NCBI RefSeq assembly: GCF_000143415.4
Contig: NW_003314278.1
Location: 2,295,604 to 2,359,603 of the forward strand
From: Selaginella moellendorffii
Taxonomy: Eukaryota; Streptophyta; Lycopodiopsida; Selaginellales; Selaginellaceae
Length of the DNA stretch: 64,000 nucleotides
Direction: 5' to 3'
The position numbers and the translations under genes are program-made. This document shows, in pieces, positions 1-10,825 of the stretch; position 1 is the first letter of the stretch, and each line of letters opens with the position of its first letter. The notes under the pieces are model-generated. The model had not been told where the DNA came from. It saw only the letters and a program-made list of their open reading frames with translations, and did no database searches.

Positions 1-325
1 GCGTTCCAAGCGAGAGTGGATCGAAAAAACCTGCGAGTCAATGGTGGCAGCAGCAGCAGCCACACAGACGCTAGATTCAAGGCCCGGAATTATTACAATA
101 GTGCCACCTTTTGGAAGAAAAAAAGAAAAGAAAAACACGAGACAGGCTTTAGCTTCTCATCAACGAAACGCATCTCATCACTCACAGCGTTAAAAAGGAG
201 TTTTTTGCGCGCTTTCTATCCATCGCTGTAAAAGTTTGAATGCACTGGGCAAAGATCAATGAGTAGAATAAGCAAGGAAGCGAAAGTTTTCTTACCGTGA
301 AGAAGAACAAGGGAAAACTTTGGTT
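1..325. other. 3' flank of the coiled-coil gene; no gene seen
   Basis: Downstream of the minus-strand coiled-coil gene. It holds a short CAG run near position 50 and, on the minus strand, a good splice donor near 299. That donor could belong to a 3' UTR intron or to a further exon beyond the window edge. No convincing ORF. Confidence 0.4.
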
Positions 326-1359
326 TCACGAGAGCCTGGCAAGCATCTTAACTTGCTCGCTCACTGCTGCCAGTTCCGCTTCTTTGTTGTCAAGTCGAGC
401 TTGGAGCTTGTCATTCTCGAGCATGAGCTTTTGGACCTCGGCCTCTTTGTTTCGCTTTCCAGCTTCCAGGCCGCCAACACGAGCTGTTAGCCTGAAAAGC
501 AAGATAGAAAACACTATTACAAAAAGAGAGGATTTTTTCTAGATATCCTTCACGCAAAGCTTCCTGTGAAAATCGATATGAAAAGAGGAACAAAAGGAGA
601 TGAGCTTTACCGCTCGGAGATTCTCTCCACTTCTTCGATGCGTCTCTCCATCGATCTTATGGTCTCGCGAGCTTTTACCAGGCTATCCACGCTCGATCTT
701 AGAATCCCAAAGTCACGCCGGACTTTGGAGAGCTCCTGCTCGTTCTCGTTGGCACGGTGCCGCTGCCGCGACGTCTCCATCTCCATGTCCTCGAGCTTGA
801 CTTGCATCTCCTTTAGAATCCCGCTGGTTCCCACCGCCACCCTCTCCATCTCCTCCACGCGACACCACATCTCCTCGATCTGTATAGACTTCCTCGTCAC
901 CTCCTCCTCGCTCATCCTCGCCCGGACTTGCTCCACCTCCACCTCCGCCTCGGCTATGATTGCCCTCTTGAGCAAAGCTTCCATGGCGTCCGCGACCTGT
1001 GCCACCGCCACCGTCGTCCTCTGGACGTACTCCACCTCGCCTCGCTCGGACAAGCTTCGCAAGACGTTACTCTCGATGGCGGCCACGAGTTCGTCGCTCA
1101 ATCCCCGCGCTCCTCCGGCACAATCGTTCTCGTCTGGATTCGTCGCTGCCCCTTTGAGCCAATCCGCCATTGGGACGCCCCTCTTGTCGACATAGCCGAC
1201 GCCTTCTTTCTTCCGGATGCCGCACGAGGCGAAGGCGTACCTTGGAAGAGCCATGACTCTGGCCTTGGATTTGAGGTACGCGAGGAGCGTCTCCACTGTG
1301 GTGGCTCGATCCTGCAGCACTTGCAGTCCCTCCATTCCCGTGGCTTTGTTTTTCACCAC
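326..1359 (-). CDS. Plant coiled-coil protein of unknown function (two exons)
   Basis: Exon 1 runs 1359-611 and exon 2 about 491-326, joined by a GT-AG intron of about 119 bp (donor CG|GTAAAG, acceptor TTTTCAG|G) that keeps the frame. The product is about 304 aa. Residues 1-70 form a small globular-looking head with short conserved-looking blocks (KSRARV-type, SCGIRKKEGVGYVDKRG, ADWLKG). Residues about 85-300 are almost continuous charged heptads rich in E, K, R, L and V, ending in ENDKLQARLDNKEAELAAV, so a long coiled coil is expected. No signal peptide or membrane segment. I do not recognise a named family; structural or cytoskeleton-associated roles are possible but unsupported. The stop at 326 sits just before another strong donor, so the last exon may be incomplete. 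Confidence 0.7.
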
Positions 1360-1399
1360 TCCACCGATTCAACCGCTTACATTCTGTGGAATAAGTGTC

Positions 1400-2244
1400 T
1401 TTCTGCCCTAAAATGACTTGACCAATACCTGAAGCGAGAAAGGTGGCAGCTTCCCATTTGTAAGGATTTCGTGTGTACTTATCCTGAAAGCCTGGAGAAA
1501 CATTGACTAGTGGAATATGGTCTCTAACCTTTATATTAGGCACTATTTGTATATTGATATTTTGTATGACCATATAAGTTATATAATTATATTATTCAAT
1601 TTTTGGTGTGATATACCTAGAATTTTCTTGGATATTCTAGAATATTCTAATGGTTGTTATTCATTTAGATTAATTATAATTATAAACATGTTTATAATTT
1701 ATTAAATTTCCTAAACACGTCCTAGTATATTCCAGTTTATTTTACCAGCTAATGGTGGATATTCAATAAGATTAATCTTGTATTTATAAATTATAAAATA
1801 TTTATAATTATAAACCTCCATTTGATCAATTAAATTAATAAATAGAAATAACAATATTATTAAGCAAACCAAAAAACTAAATTAACACAAGTTGTGAAGA
1901 TATTTCTTAAACTAAATATATATATGAACATTAAGTTTATATTATTATTTCCAGAAAATTTATAATAGTAATCATTCCTACTTAAAATAACTCTAAGATT
2001 TTCTTATTCAAAAACTTTTTAAAAAATATTTTCCAGGATTTATATTTTTTTTTCTGATACAGAATAGGAGACGTTTTGCCTCATGTTTTTCTCTTTGAAA
2101 GCTCATCTATATATTCTTGCACAATTTCTTTAAATAAACATTTATATTGAGTATCTTGTAAGGTTAACCATTTTGGGCTTCTTTGCAAAGTATACTTTTC
2201 AATTATTTCTATTTAATACAGAAAAAAGTTTTTTAAATAAAAAA
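1400..2244. other. AT-rich intergenic DNA, transposon margin
   Basis: Very AT-rich with many poly-A/T and TATA-like tracts and no ORF with recognisable content. It borders the LTR-like segment that begins near 2250 and may include further degraded LTR sequence. Confidence 0.5.
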
Positions 2245-2249
2245 TATAT

Positions 2250-2425
2250 TGTGAATGCATGGAATATGGAAAGGGAATACAAAAATTATACATATCAATT
2301 AGCCCAAAAACCCTAACTTATATACAGAAGCAAGTGGTCTAGATTGAAACTAATCCAATAGCTACCAAAATCCCACTACGCTAATATTAATATATGGCAT
2401 TATTGTTGTACACTTGGCCCTCACA
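2250..2425 (-). repeat. LTR-like end of the minus-strand gypsy element (3' LTR, 5' part)
   Basis: Read on the minus strand, a purine tract at about 2440-2430 (agaggaggga) is followed by TGTGAGG, the layout of a polypurine tract followed by a 3' LTR. The segment contains a TATATAA-type promoter motif. It is closely similar, in opposite orientation, to 7436-7610, sharing blocks such as GCCATATA, TAATATTAGCGTA, TGGGATTTT and GGGCTAATTGATATG. The outer LTR boundary is not visible. Confidence 0.6.
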
Positions 2426-2429
2426 TCAT

Positions 2430-4190
2430 TCCCTCCTCTTGGAATAATGAAAGAGCATTAGGGTTCTCTTGTAGATGGGCCGGGATTGGGAAGAATGTCA
2501 GAAGGAGGCATTGGCGGATCTGTAGGTGGTATTAACTGCTCTTGATCCCTTGGTATGAAGCATTTTAACCATTGCACATGCACAATCTTTGGAGGATCGG
2601 TTTGTTAGACGTCATGCAGAACCTCATAAACTTGCAGTCCAACTTGCTATAACATCCAATACAATCCTTTCCACTGAGCAAGGAGCCCCTTAGATAAACC
2701 ATGTACCGTAAGATGGGGAAAACAGATTAATACCAAGTCATCCACTTTGTATTCTGCAAGTGGACGATGGTAGGAGTTGTAGCACCGTTGTTGTCCCACT
2801 TGTACGCAGCTTAAGTGTTTAGCAGACTTTGCTCGGACAAGTGGAAGAATGCTTGTCAAATACTGATCTTACGACCTAGCATTGCCAGCTTGTGGCAATC
2901 GTGAAGGTAAACCCAGCTCCGTTGGTAATATTGGATCATGACCATATAAAAGTTTATATGGTGAAGCACCAACAGAACTTTGCACCCTTATGACATATGC
3001 ATATCGAAAAAATGGCAAATAACTATCCCAATCCGAATGCTGAAAGTTCACGTACTTCGTAATCATTTCTTTGAATGTCCGAACAAGCCATTCCGCCAAA
3101 CAGTTTGATTGTGGATAATAAACACTTGTGAAAGTGTGGTGTATCCCCAACCAAGACATTAAAACATAAAATGCTTCAGCCATAAATGTGGGACCATTAT
3201 CTGAAAGAATCTGCTCTGGACAAGAATGTTGGAACACCACTCGATTGAGGAAGAAGTATCCAACAGTAGTTATAGAGGTGCTAGCAAGAGCACCAACTTC
3301 CACCCAATGAGTCAAGTAGTCAGAAGAAATAATAACATACTCATTGCTAGTAGTCGATCGTGGAAAAAGTTTCAAAAGATCAAATGCCACCAACTTAAAA
3401 TGGATGGGAAATTGCAATTGACTCCAACCATCCTTCTGAGGCACGAGGGGAGTATTACAGGCTTGGCACCAAATGCAGGTACGCACATACTAGATAACAT
3501 TATGTCACATCTCTAGCCAGTAGAAAGACCTGCGTAGCTTCTTGGTCACACGACGATATCCCATATGTCTGTATAGAATAGGAGAATTATCATAAGCATG
3601 GAGAAAATGTGGAATAAAGACAAGCCATAAAGGATCATCAGAATCCATCCCCACAAAATAAAGAAGGCCATTCTTAAGATGATATTGAGAATATAATGGC
3701 AAATCATCAGCAAGTGAGGCAGAACTCTCAAACCCATCTTAGCCTTTGAATCCACAACTCAATCTTTTGAGCCTTGCGAACCTCATCAATAGAAGGTAAA
3801 TCTTGCTCTGCACCTTGTGGACACTAAACATCAAGTATAGAAACTGCTGACAACATAGAATCCTTGTTTAGAAAATCCACAGATGCTGGAATAATACGCT
3901 CATTAGAAACATGAGAAGAGAGCGAAGAAGGAAGAGGAGCTTGAGAAAGGGCGTCAACCTCAGCCATAGAACTCCCTTGGCGATGAACAACATCAAAATT
4001 ATATATTTGAAGCTTCAAAACCCACTGAGCAGTACAACTAACCAGGTTCTTTCACTTCAATAATGAAGTAACGGCAGCATGATCAAGTAACATCCGAGAA
4101 CGATGTAGATATGCATAAAGTTTTTCAAAACCCCAAATTGCTACTAAACACTCCTCTGTTATGGAATAATTCACCTCCGCTATATTCATG
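2430..4190 (-). pseudogene. Decayed Ty3/gypsy-type pol (RNase H and integrase)
   Basis: On the minus strand, reading leftwards, pieces of a retrotransposon polyprotein lie in several frames. They are an RNase H tail (about 4190-3950; LRLQ-like KLQIYNFDVVHRQG and an ADALSQAP-type end), the zinc-finger spacer of integrase (about 3700-3505; H...YRHMGYRRV then CIWCQACN), the integrase core (about 3400-2880; SDYLTHWVE, ILSDNGPTF, YYPQSN) and a C-terminal part to about 2647. RNase H before integrase is the Ty3/gypsy order. Stops and frameshifts separate the pieces (for example near 4030, 3500 and 2860), and gag, protease and reverse transcriptase are missing between the primer-binding motif at 4606 and RNase H. 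It cannot encode a working element. Confidence 0.85.
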
Positions 4191-4605
4191 CCTAGGAAGG
4201 ACCCACTAGTGCCGTGCTAAACAACTACAAACTAACCTATTTGCCACTCATAGCAAACCCAAGGAGGTTTGCTTTCACCCATGGTACATGGAACAACTTA
4301 CAGAACCACAAGAACCATCAATCGGCTTACATTAATCCTGCCAACTCAAAGTATAATTTCGAGTTGCTAATGTGCCTCACTCACGAGCCCAAGCGCAAAC
4401 TCGTGTAAACGGAACAACTCAATCCACCCTATGAGCCCAAGAGCAAGCTCACATAATATGGAGCAAAAAGGTAACCAAATTTCATACCCAAGGAACAATT
4501 GCGAAGCTTTTGCACCAAAACGTGTACCCACTCGGATCATTGTTTTCATCTCTGCGTATGCAACGAGACTAGTTGCCCAATCTCATTGAATAGTACTCGC
4601 TGAGA

Positions 4606-4620
4606 CTCTGCTCTGATACA
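4606..4620 (-). other. Primer-binding-site-like motif (initiator tRNA-Met type)
   Basis: The minus strand reads TGTATCAGAGCAGAG, one base different from the plant retrotransposon primer-binding consensus TGGTATCAGAGC, and lies 3 nt from the ACA end (minus reading) of the long repeat starting at 4624. That is the expected place of a PBS directly after a 5' LTR. Confidence 0.6.
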
Positions 4621-5156
4621 AAATGTAGCACACGTGGTTTTTAACCTTTATCCTATGGTGATTTACCATAGGATAACACCACGAAGCGGAACCTAAACCC
4701 TCTTTGTGCCACGTGTCACATGCCACGTGTCCATAGGAACCCGAGGTTCAGGGCCTTGGGCCGTTGAACGAAGGAACAGTGCCAAACTCCCAAGCGTGGA
4801 GCCAAGGAGTGATGGAACCGGACCACGGAGCAACTCCTGAGCATACAGCCCAAAGAGCAAAGGGACAGGGGCTCGGAGCGACTTGGAACAGTCTTGGAGC
4901 AACTAGCATCCTAATGCCAGGACCAGCATGTGAGACACAAAATCCCTAGGCCCCAAAGTGGAGCCGGAAGGGCGCCATGTGGTAGTGGCCAAAGCGAAAG
5001 CCAAACGAGCGTAACACGTTTGGACTAAAAGCTCTGACTGGAAAGGTCGAGAGCGGGAGTGGAACTCCCAGCAAAGTGCTCGAGGAATAAGCACGAAGCG
5101 AGCCATAAGCGAGGCTCTAAAAAGGGACCCGAAAGGACCAACACATGACACATGGA

Positions 5157-5420
5157 AGAGTCCGAGATGGACCCGAAGTGGAGTCCGATATGGAGTCCAA
5201 GATGGACCCAAAGTGGAGTCCGATATGGAGTCCGAGATGGACCCGAAGTGGAGTCCAATATGGAGTCCGAGATGGACCAAGATGGAGTCCGAGATGGACC
5301 CGAGATGGAGTCCGAGATGGAGTCCGAGATGGACTCGAGATGGACCCAAGATGGAGTCCGAGATGGACCCGAGATGGAGTCCGAGATGGAGTTCGAGAAG
5401 GACCCGAGATGGAGTCCGAG
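5157..5420. repeat. Minisatellite, ~12-bp unit GAGATGGAGTCC and variants
   Basis: Tandem 11-12 bp units (GAGATGGACCC, GAAGTGGAGTCC, GATATGGAGTCC, GAGATGGAGTCC) are arranged partly as a 35-bp higher-order repeat at the left and as simple 12-mers at the right. All frames stay open because the units lack stops, which yields false ORFs on both strands. Confidence 0.9.
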
Positions 5421-5565
5421 GTCGAGACCGAGACCGGGACCGAGACCGGGACCGAGACCGAGACCAGGACCAAGACCGAGACCGAGGCCAAGGCCTAGAC
5501 CGAGCCCGAGCCCGAGTCCGAGTCCGAGTCCGAGTCCGAGTCCGAGTCCGAGTCCGAGAGGGTGA
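5420..5565. repeat. Hexanucleotide microsatellite (GAGACC/GGGACC, then CCGAGT)n
   Basis: Continues directly from the 12-bp minisatellite and changes in steps to GAGACC/GGGACC hexamers, then GAGCCC, then a near-pure CCGAGT hexamer run (about 5508-5562). On the minus strand this reads as Gly-Leu or Ser-Asp dipeptides, an artefact. Confidence 0.9.
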
Positions 5566-6516
5566 AAGCCCAAAGCGTTCGTCTCCCAGACCCTAGGGGG
5601 TTTGGTGAGCTCCAAAAGTATAGTAAGGGGGAGGACTGCAGTGGAGCCAGTTTGGCCAGGAAAGGCCAGTTTGGCCCAGGAAGGCCAGACCCTGTGTTGG
5701 GTGAGGAACTGACCACTGGGAAGTCCAAGACTAGAGTGAATACGGACCGACAAGCGGGGTAGCTTGGTGAAGTGTTCAAGAGCCGGCTCTAGTTCCCCCG
5801 GGAGATCGACTGGCCGATGCTCCCAGTCCAAGTGTGGGTGGCACTACCTACTTGGATACCAGGCGTGGCTCAACGGAACCTCGCTTTAAGCCCATGGCTA
5901 GAGCACCCAAGGGCGGAAGGCGGGGAGAGTACCCAGGTGGCTCGCGTAAGGCCACGGTGTTTCGAAATGTTGTCCCAAAGGCCCAGACTGTGGAAAGGAA
6001 GAGGAGCAGTCCTCTGGGGTAGTGACCAAAGACACAGTCATGTGGTGAGGAAGTCCCAGAGGACCATGGGACTTAGTGGTCGGGCCTGTGGGCCTCGATC
6101 CAGTGGCAGTGTTGGCAAACACGGCCAGGGGCAGAAAGGGACTTAGTGGGGACGGACAGAGGGATATTGGGGAAGGCTATTCCCCTTGTTGGTGGGCATC
6201 CTAAGGATGCTAAGGAGTGGATCTGAGACGGCCACTCACGGATGGTTTGCCTAGTCTTGGAGAGCCAAGACTGTGATGCAAGTGGTATTGGACTACCAGT
6301 GTGGCAAAGGTGATTGGGCATGGCCTTAGCGTAATAGGCTGCCATGTCGGTGGTACCTTTGAGTGTCGGTCATGGGATCGGACACGTGGAGCACTTAGAC
6401 CAAATGCAAGTGTTGAGTGGCGTGGATGTCGTTCTCGGGGCTAGCAAGTCCCAAGTCCTGAATTGGACTTATGGAGGTTGTGAATGAGACTCCTCCAAGT
6501 GGTCGGAGGTGTGGTT

Positions 6517-6551
6517 AAGTGACTAAAGTAGAATGGAAAAATTAGTCACTT
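6517..6551. repeat. Perfect 10-bp inverted repeat (hairpin)
   Basis: AAGTGACTAA at 6517-6526 is the exact reverse complement of TTAGTCACTT at 6542-6551, with a 15-nt loop. It sits at the right border of the GC-rich insertion in copy A. Confidence 0.7.
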
Positions 6552-7335
6552 ACACAGCACGCAAAACGGAGCTAAATGGAGTCTGGCGCTATTTCGGCAT
6601 ACCAGTGGCCTAACGTGAGGATATGGGTACTCCACCAGCTAGCATGGAATGGAACTTGGGCTTAGACCCAAGCCAGACGCAAAACAAGGACAGGCACGCA
6701 AGTGGGAGCTAGACTATGCCTCAGGTTGGTCGGCCATGCCCGACCTACCCACTATCCCTACTATACATTTGGAACCCCCCACAGCCCCTTAGTATCAGGA
6801 GTTAATCTCTGGGATAAGCTCGAAACTAACTAAATATGGAATGTCCTTAGATTGTGAATTTGGACATGGGACGAACACCATTGTGTTCAGGCCGATCTCT
6901 ACATTCCGTAGATATGCTAAATGAGCGAATCTAGACACTTTCCATAAATAGCATTTGGGACCGAAATGAGACTAACACAAAGGGCATGACAGCGAGGGTG
7001 TTTGGCAGACACGGTAAGCTATCATGTAGCAATATTGAGGGACTAGTCTCAATACGCGAGGGTTCTTGTCAAGCCAGTGCAAGACAGAGCAAAAGAGAAC
7101 TAACAAGCCGGGCCGAGTATGCTCAGCTAAATAGACACTTAGAAATTCCTTCCTTATGCTCATCCGGCTAAGTACAGATGCTAAGCCCAGTTTACTAACA
7201 CTTGAATAAGAGGGGCTTATAAAGGGTCCAGCAATACCGACCTCCTGCCATCGTGGCAGTCAGGTAAGAGTGTCCGTAAGGACCGGCCAATAGGTAACTT
7301 TCGATACTCGAAGTCACATTCGCGACAGGCACCAC

Positions 7336-7594
7336 CTATAGATCCACTGATACTTCTTCCTAATGTTCCTCAAGATCTCAGCCCATCCATAAGAGAACTC
7401 CAGTGGTCTTCCATCATTCCGAGAGGAGGGGATAATGTGAGGTTCAAGCATATAGCTACAATGCCATATACTAATATTAGCGTAATGGGATTTTAGTTGC
7501 TATTAGATTGGTTTCAATCCGGACCACTCGTTCTTATATATAAGCTAGAGTTTTTGGGCTAATTGATATGCACATTTTCTTTATTCCCTTACAT

Positions 7595-7610
<16 letters not shown>
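7336..7610 (+). repeat. 3' end and LTR start of a second gypsy-type element, plus strand
   Basis: 7341-7431 matches, in inverted orientation, the segment just inside the 3' end of the minus-strand element (2430-2530). A purine tract (gagaggagggg, about 7421-7431) follows, then TGTGAGG at 7436 and an LTR-like body matching 2250-2425 with a TATATATAAG promoter motif near 7536. It abuts the end of repeat copy A at 7331, so the rest of this element has been lost or displaced. Confidence 0.6.

Positions 7611-7645
<35 letters not shown>
7599..7645. repeat. (TA)n microsatellite
   Basis: About 23 uninterrupted TA units at the right edge of the LTR-like segment. Confidence 0.95.
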
Positions 7646-7649
<4 letters not shown>

Positions 7650-8075
7650 TACTACATCCTCTCCCTTTCAAAAGATGATAAGTTAGGTGGAATCTAAAGC
7701 TTCTATTAGGGAATTTAAGAGCTACTACAATTTATAAAACATTATTGTAGCAAATAATACATCCCATCTCTAATTTTATTAGTCAATGATCATTCAAGAC
7801 CACTATTAACTTGAACATACTGCCATAAGCAAAATTTGTCTTTGTGTCCTTTTGTTAACATCCAAAATCTGTATTAACTTAGATCATGACTTTCATCCTC
7901 GTTCAACACCACATATGGGAGGTTAGATTTACTCCATTTGTCTTCCACATCCTCCCTATCCCCTCCTTGAAGGAAAAAAAAATCTTGAAGCACTAACATC
8001 ATTTAGACTTATTGTGTTTATCCTCACTCCACCTTTTATATTCAATTTCACTCTTGTAACATATATAGTTTTCAC
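7646..8075. other. AT-rich DNA left of repeat copy B
   Basis: No gene. 7930-8040 resembles 11980-12120, to the right of copy C: both have a TCATTYRGACTT..TT.TTATC.TCACTCCAC stretch and a pyrimidine-rich CCTCTACCCCCTCCTT-like tract. The flanks may therefore derive from the same element. Confidence 0.4.
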
Positions 8076-9068
8076 CTTTTATTTTATGGTGATTTACCAT
8101 AGGATAACCACGAAGCAAAACATAAACCCTCAATATGCCACATGTTATATGCCATGTGTCATATATCATATGTCCAAGGATAGTGGAGTAGAATCTGAGT
8201 TTTAGAGCCTTAGGCCACTGAATGAAGGAACAAAGCCAAACTTCTAAGCATGGAACTAGGGAGTAAAGGAACTAGAGCACGGTGTGACTCCCAAGTGTAT
8301 AGTCCAAAGAGTGAAAAGATAGGAGCACGGAGTGACTCCCAAGTGTATAGTCCAAAGAGTGAAAAGATAGGAGCACGGAGTGACTCCCAAGTGTATAGTC
8401 CAAAGAGTGAAAAGATAGGAGCACGGAGTGACTTGGAACAGTCTTAGAGCATCCAATATTCCAATGTCAGGACTAATATACAAAACGGAGCCAAATGGAG
8501 TTTAACACTATTTTAGCATACCGTTGACTTAACACGAGAATATGGGTATAGGACAAACTTGAAACTAATTAAATATGGTATAGCACTAGATTGCAAATTT
8601 AGACACGGGGACTAACACCGTTGTGTTTAGGACAATCTATACATTCTATAGATATACCAAATTAGAAGATCTAGACACTTTTTATAAATAGCCAATAAGA
8701 TAAGAATAAGACTAACATAAAGGGTATGATAGCGAGGGTGTTTTGTAGACACGGTAAGTTATCATCTAGCAATATTAAAGGATTAATCTCAATATGTGGG
8801 GGTTCTTGTCATTAGCCAATGTGAAACACAACAAGATAAGAACTTCTTATTAGGCCAAGTATACTTAGCTAATAGCACATAGGAATTCTGTCCTTATGGT
8901 TATTTGGTCTCAATACACTCGAAATGTCCAATTAACTTCACTAGCATAAAAGGAACTAATAAAGGATCTAACAATACTGACCTCCTACCATTGTGGCAAT
9001 GAGGAAAGAATATTCAAAAGGACCAACCGACAAATAATTTTTGATACCCATAATCAGATTTCTGACAC
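8076..9068. repeat. Long TGT...ACA repeat, copy B
   Basis: About 1 kb, collinear with copies A and C but AT-shifted by transitions. Left end (ATATAGTTTTCACC, GATTTACCATAGGATAACC) and right end (TTTTTGATACCCATAATCAGATTTCTGACA) are recognisable. It lacks part of the middle seen in A and C and carries a private 48-bp tandem array. No coding content. Confidence 0.65.
8277..8432. repeat. 48-bp tandem repeat, 3.25 units
   Basis: Near-identical 48-bp units begin at 8277, 8325 and 8373, with a partial fourth. Each contains GACTCCCAAGTGTATAGTCC and AAAGAGTGAAAAGATAGGAG. Copies A and C have one unit here, so it expanded within copy B. 48 is a multiple of 3, which creates a false repetitive ORF. Confidence 0.95.
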
Positions 9069-10825
9069 TCTCGCCCTTTTAGGGAAGATTAACATCCTCA
9101 TTAATGCATACTCTAGTCTAGAATATAACCAAGGAAACAACTCTAGAAAAAGTTCACACTTTATGAGAAATGCACCAACTTAAATGCATTAGGCAAATGC
9201 GCTACTAACTCAAACACTTTCTAGCTATCGCTAACAAAGAAATGACTAATGGAGTTAACCACACTTACTACTTTAAATGTCACCTAACTTACAAAAGTGT
9301 GATACACCCCTACCTAGAAAAGATATAGATAAAGAAGTTAAAGGCCCCAACCCTCATGAGCAAAGAAACCAAACCCATTAGTAAAGTTTAGATAAACTAT
9401 TGTAAATAGGCAGGTAAAGTTATTTATACAGTCACACCTGTTTTAAATGAAATAAAAAACATTGAGAGAAAGGCAAATGATGTGACCAATCGATAGTAAC
9501 TACCTCATGACTAAAGATTTCATCATACACACAAAGTGCTAAAGCAATTCTACCTTTACTGGCCCAAACCCAAAGATGAAAAAATGGACAATATCAAAGT
9601 CATAGATAATGATATCTTAGAGACTTAATTATCAGTGAATAAATCTTAAATTACGACACAAAATTATTCCAAATAAGTTATCATCTGATAAACTAGTATT
9701 AGAGTACAAGAACCACCAAAATCATCATATGTGGAAAATATAGGATTCACCATCTAACAAAATTCAATAGTAAGTGTTATAAAAAACACTTAATGATAGA
9801 TCCTAATTATCAAAAATTGTAGATAGTATGCCAAACAACTTACGAAAAATAACTCAAAGAACACAAAGTATTATTAACTATCAAGTAAAATGCTCACAAA
9901 TGTATTATCCAAAGGAAATAACATTTAAATCTATTAGAACTAATTTGAGTAACAATCAACAGAACAAAATAAATTTTGCAAAGCAAATAAACATTTGTTC
10001 ATGCTAACCATCATACTAACCAATTTAAATAGATCCTAGTCAATAATATAAAGGAACTTGAGTTGCTTAAACAGGTGTCAACAATTCTACCAATATCTCA
10101 AACCTATAATACCAATCTAGAGCAATATCTCAAACCCAAGAGATCAATCTAGAGTGGACCACAAAGAACATGTGGTATTGTAAAAAGCTAAAAGCTATAA
10201 AAGAGAACACTAACTATCATGAAAAATCATCAATCATCATATCAATAAAGAGATGTAGAATCATCATTAAAGAAGGAATCCACCATCCCGAAGAACAACA
10301 AATCACACTATATCAATAATAATCAAGCAAAATCTTTTGAAAAGGATAATCAACTATTCTAAATGATAGTCAATCATCACTAATAATTGCTAGATGCAAA
10401 TACTAATTTCAACATCGAAGCTAATAAGCCAAAATGCCTTCTTTAATAACTTTTAACAAATGGAATAATGAGCATGACAACTTAAGAAACCAAAAGTTCG
10501 AAGAAACCTATAGCAAAGTTTTGCCTAATAATGATCATAAGTCTTGCATAAACTAATATCAATGCAAAAGAAAAAATCATAGTACAACTCATAATAACAT
10601 TTCTAACACATCCATAAGCAAACTTTATAATGTTAAAACTAATGAAGAGCATATTTGCATCAATCCAAAAGCTAAACACAATGAAACTATACTCAACAAG
10701 TGATCACGAAATGATCCTTTATGAATCCATATTTTATAGAAACATGGAAAAGCACAAACCAAATGACTACTCAAATCCAATTGAATTGCAATAAAGTCAT
10801 CCTCTATAATTGGCTTCACTCATGT
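9069..10825. other. AT-rich DNA between repeat copies B and C, no gene
   Basis: About 1.75 kb without recognisable coding sequence, primer-binding site or polypurine tract. If B and C are LTRs of one element, this would be a non-coding internal region, but I see no signal that proves it. Confidence 0.4.

Larger units (their letters stand above)
4930..6552. mobile_element. GC-rich insertion within repeat copy A (nature unclear)
   Basis: Copies B and C run straight from a GACCAA(T)ACACAAAA-like stretch into the CTAAATGGAG block. In copy A the same junction is split by about 1.6 kb of much more GC-rich DNA. ACACAAAA-like and GCACGCAAAAC-like words flank the insert and could be a diverged target-site duplication. 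It carries the minisatellite at 5157-5565 and a perfect 10-bp hairpin at its right end. No transposase or other recognisable coding sequence; the long frames across it come from the repeats. Confidence 0.4.
4624..7331 (-). repeat. Long TGT...ACA repeat, copy A (probable LTR with an internal insertion)
   Basis: Starts TGTAGCACACGTGG and ends ATTCGCGACA on the plus strand, so both ends are TG/CA. Its outer parts align by eye with copies B (8076-9068) and C (10826-11931). Shared landmarks are GATTTACCATAGGATAAC near the left end, CAGTCTT.GAGCA, the CTAAATGGAG block, and AACTTTCGATAC near the right end. Copy A is about 1.6 kb longer because of a GC-rich insertion (about 4930-6552). With the PBS-like motif adjoining at 4606, it is best read as a 5' LTR of a minus-strand element. 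However, the 3' LTR-like end at 2425 belongs to a different LTR family, so the history is nested or recombinant. Confidence 0.55.

Noticed and set aside
5025-5831. Long open frames on both strands across the GC-rich array (Gly-Leu, Ser-Asp, Arg-Pro type repeats)
   Set aside because: They exist in several frames at once only because the tandem units lack stop codons; no domain and no start or splice context.
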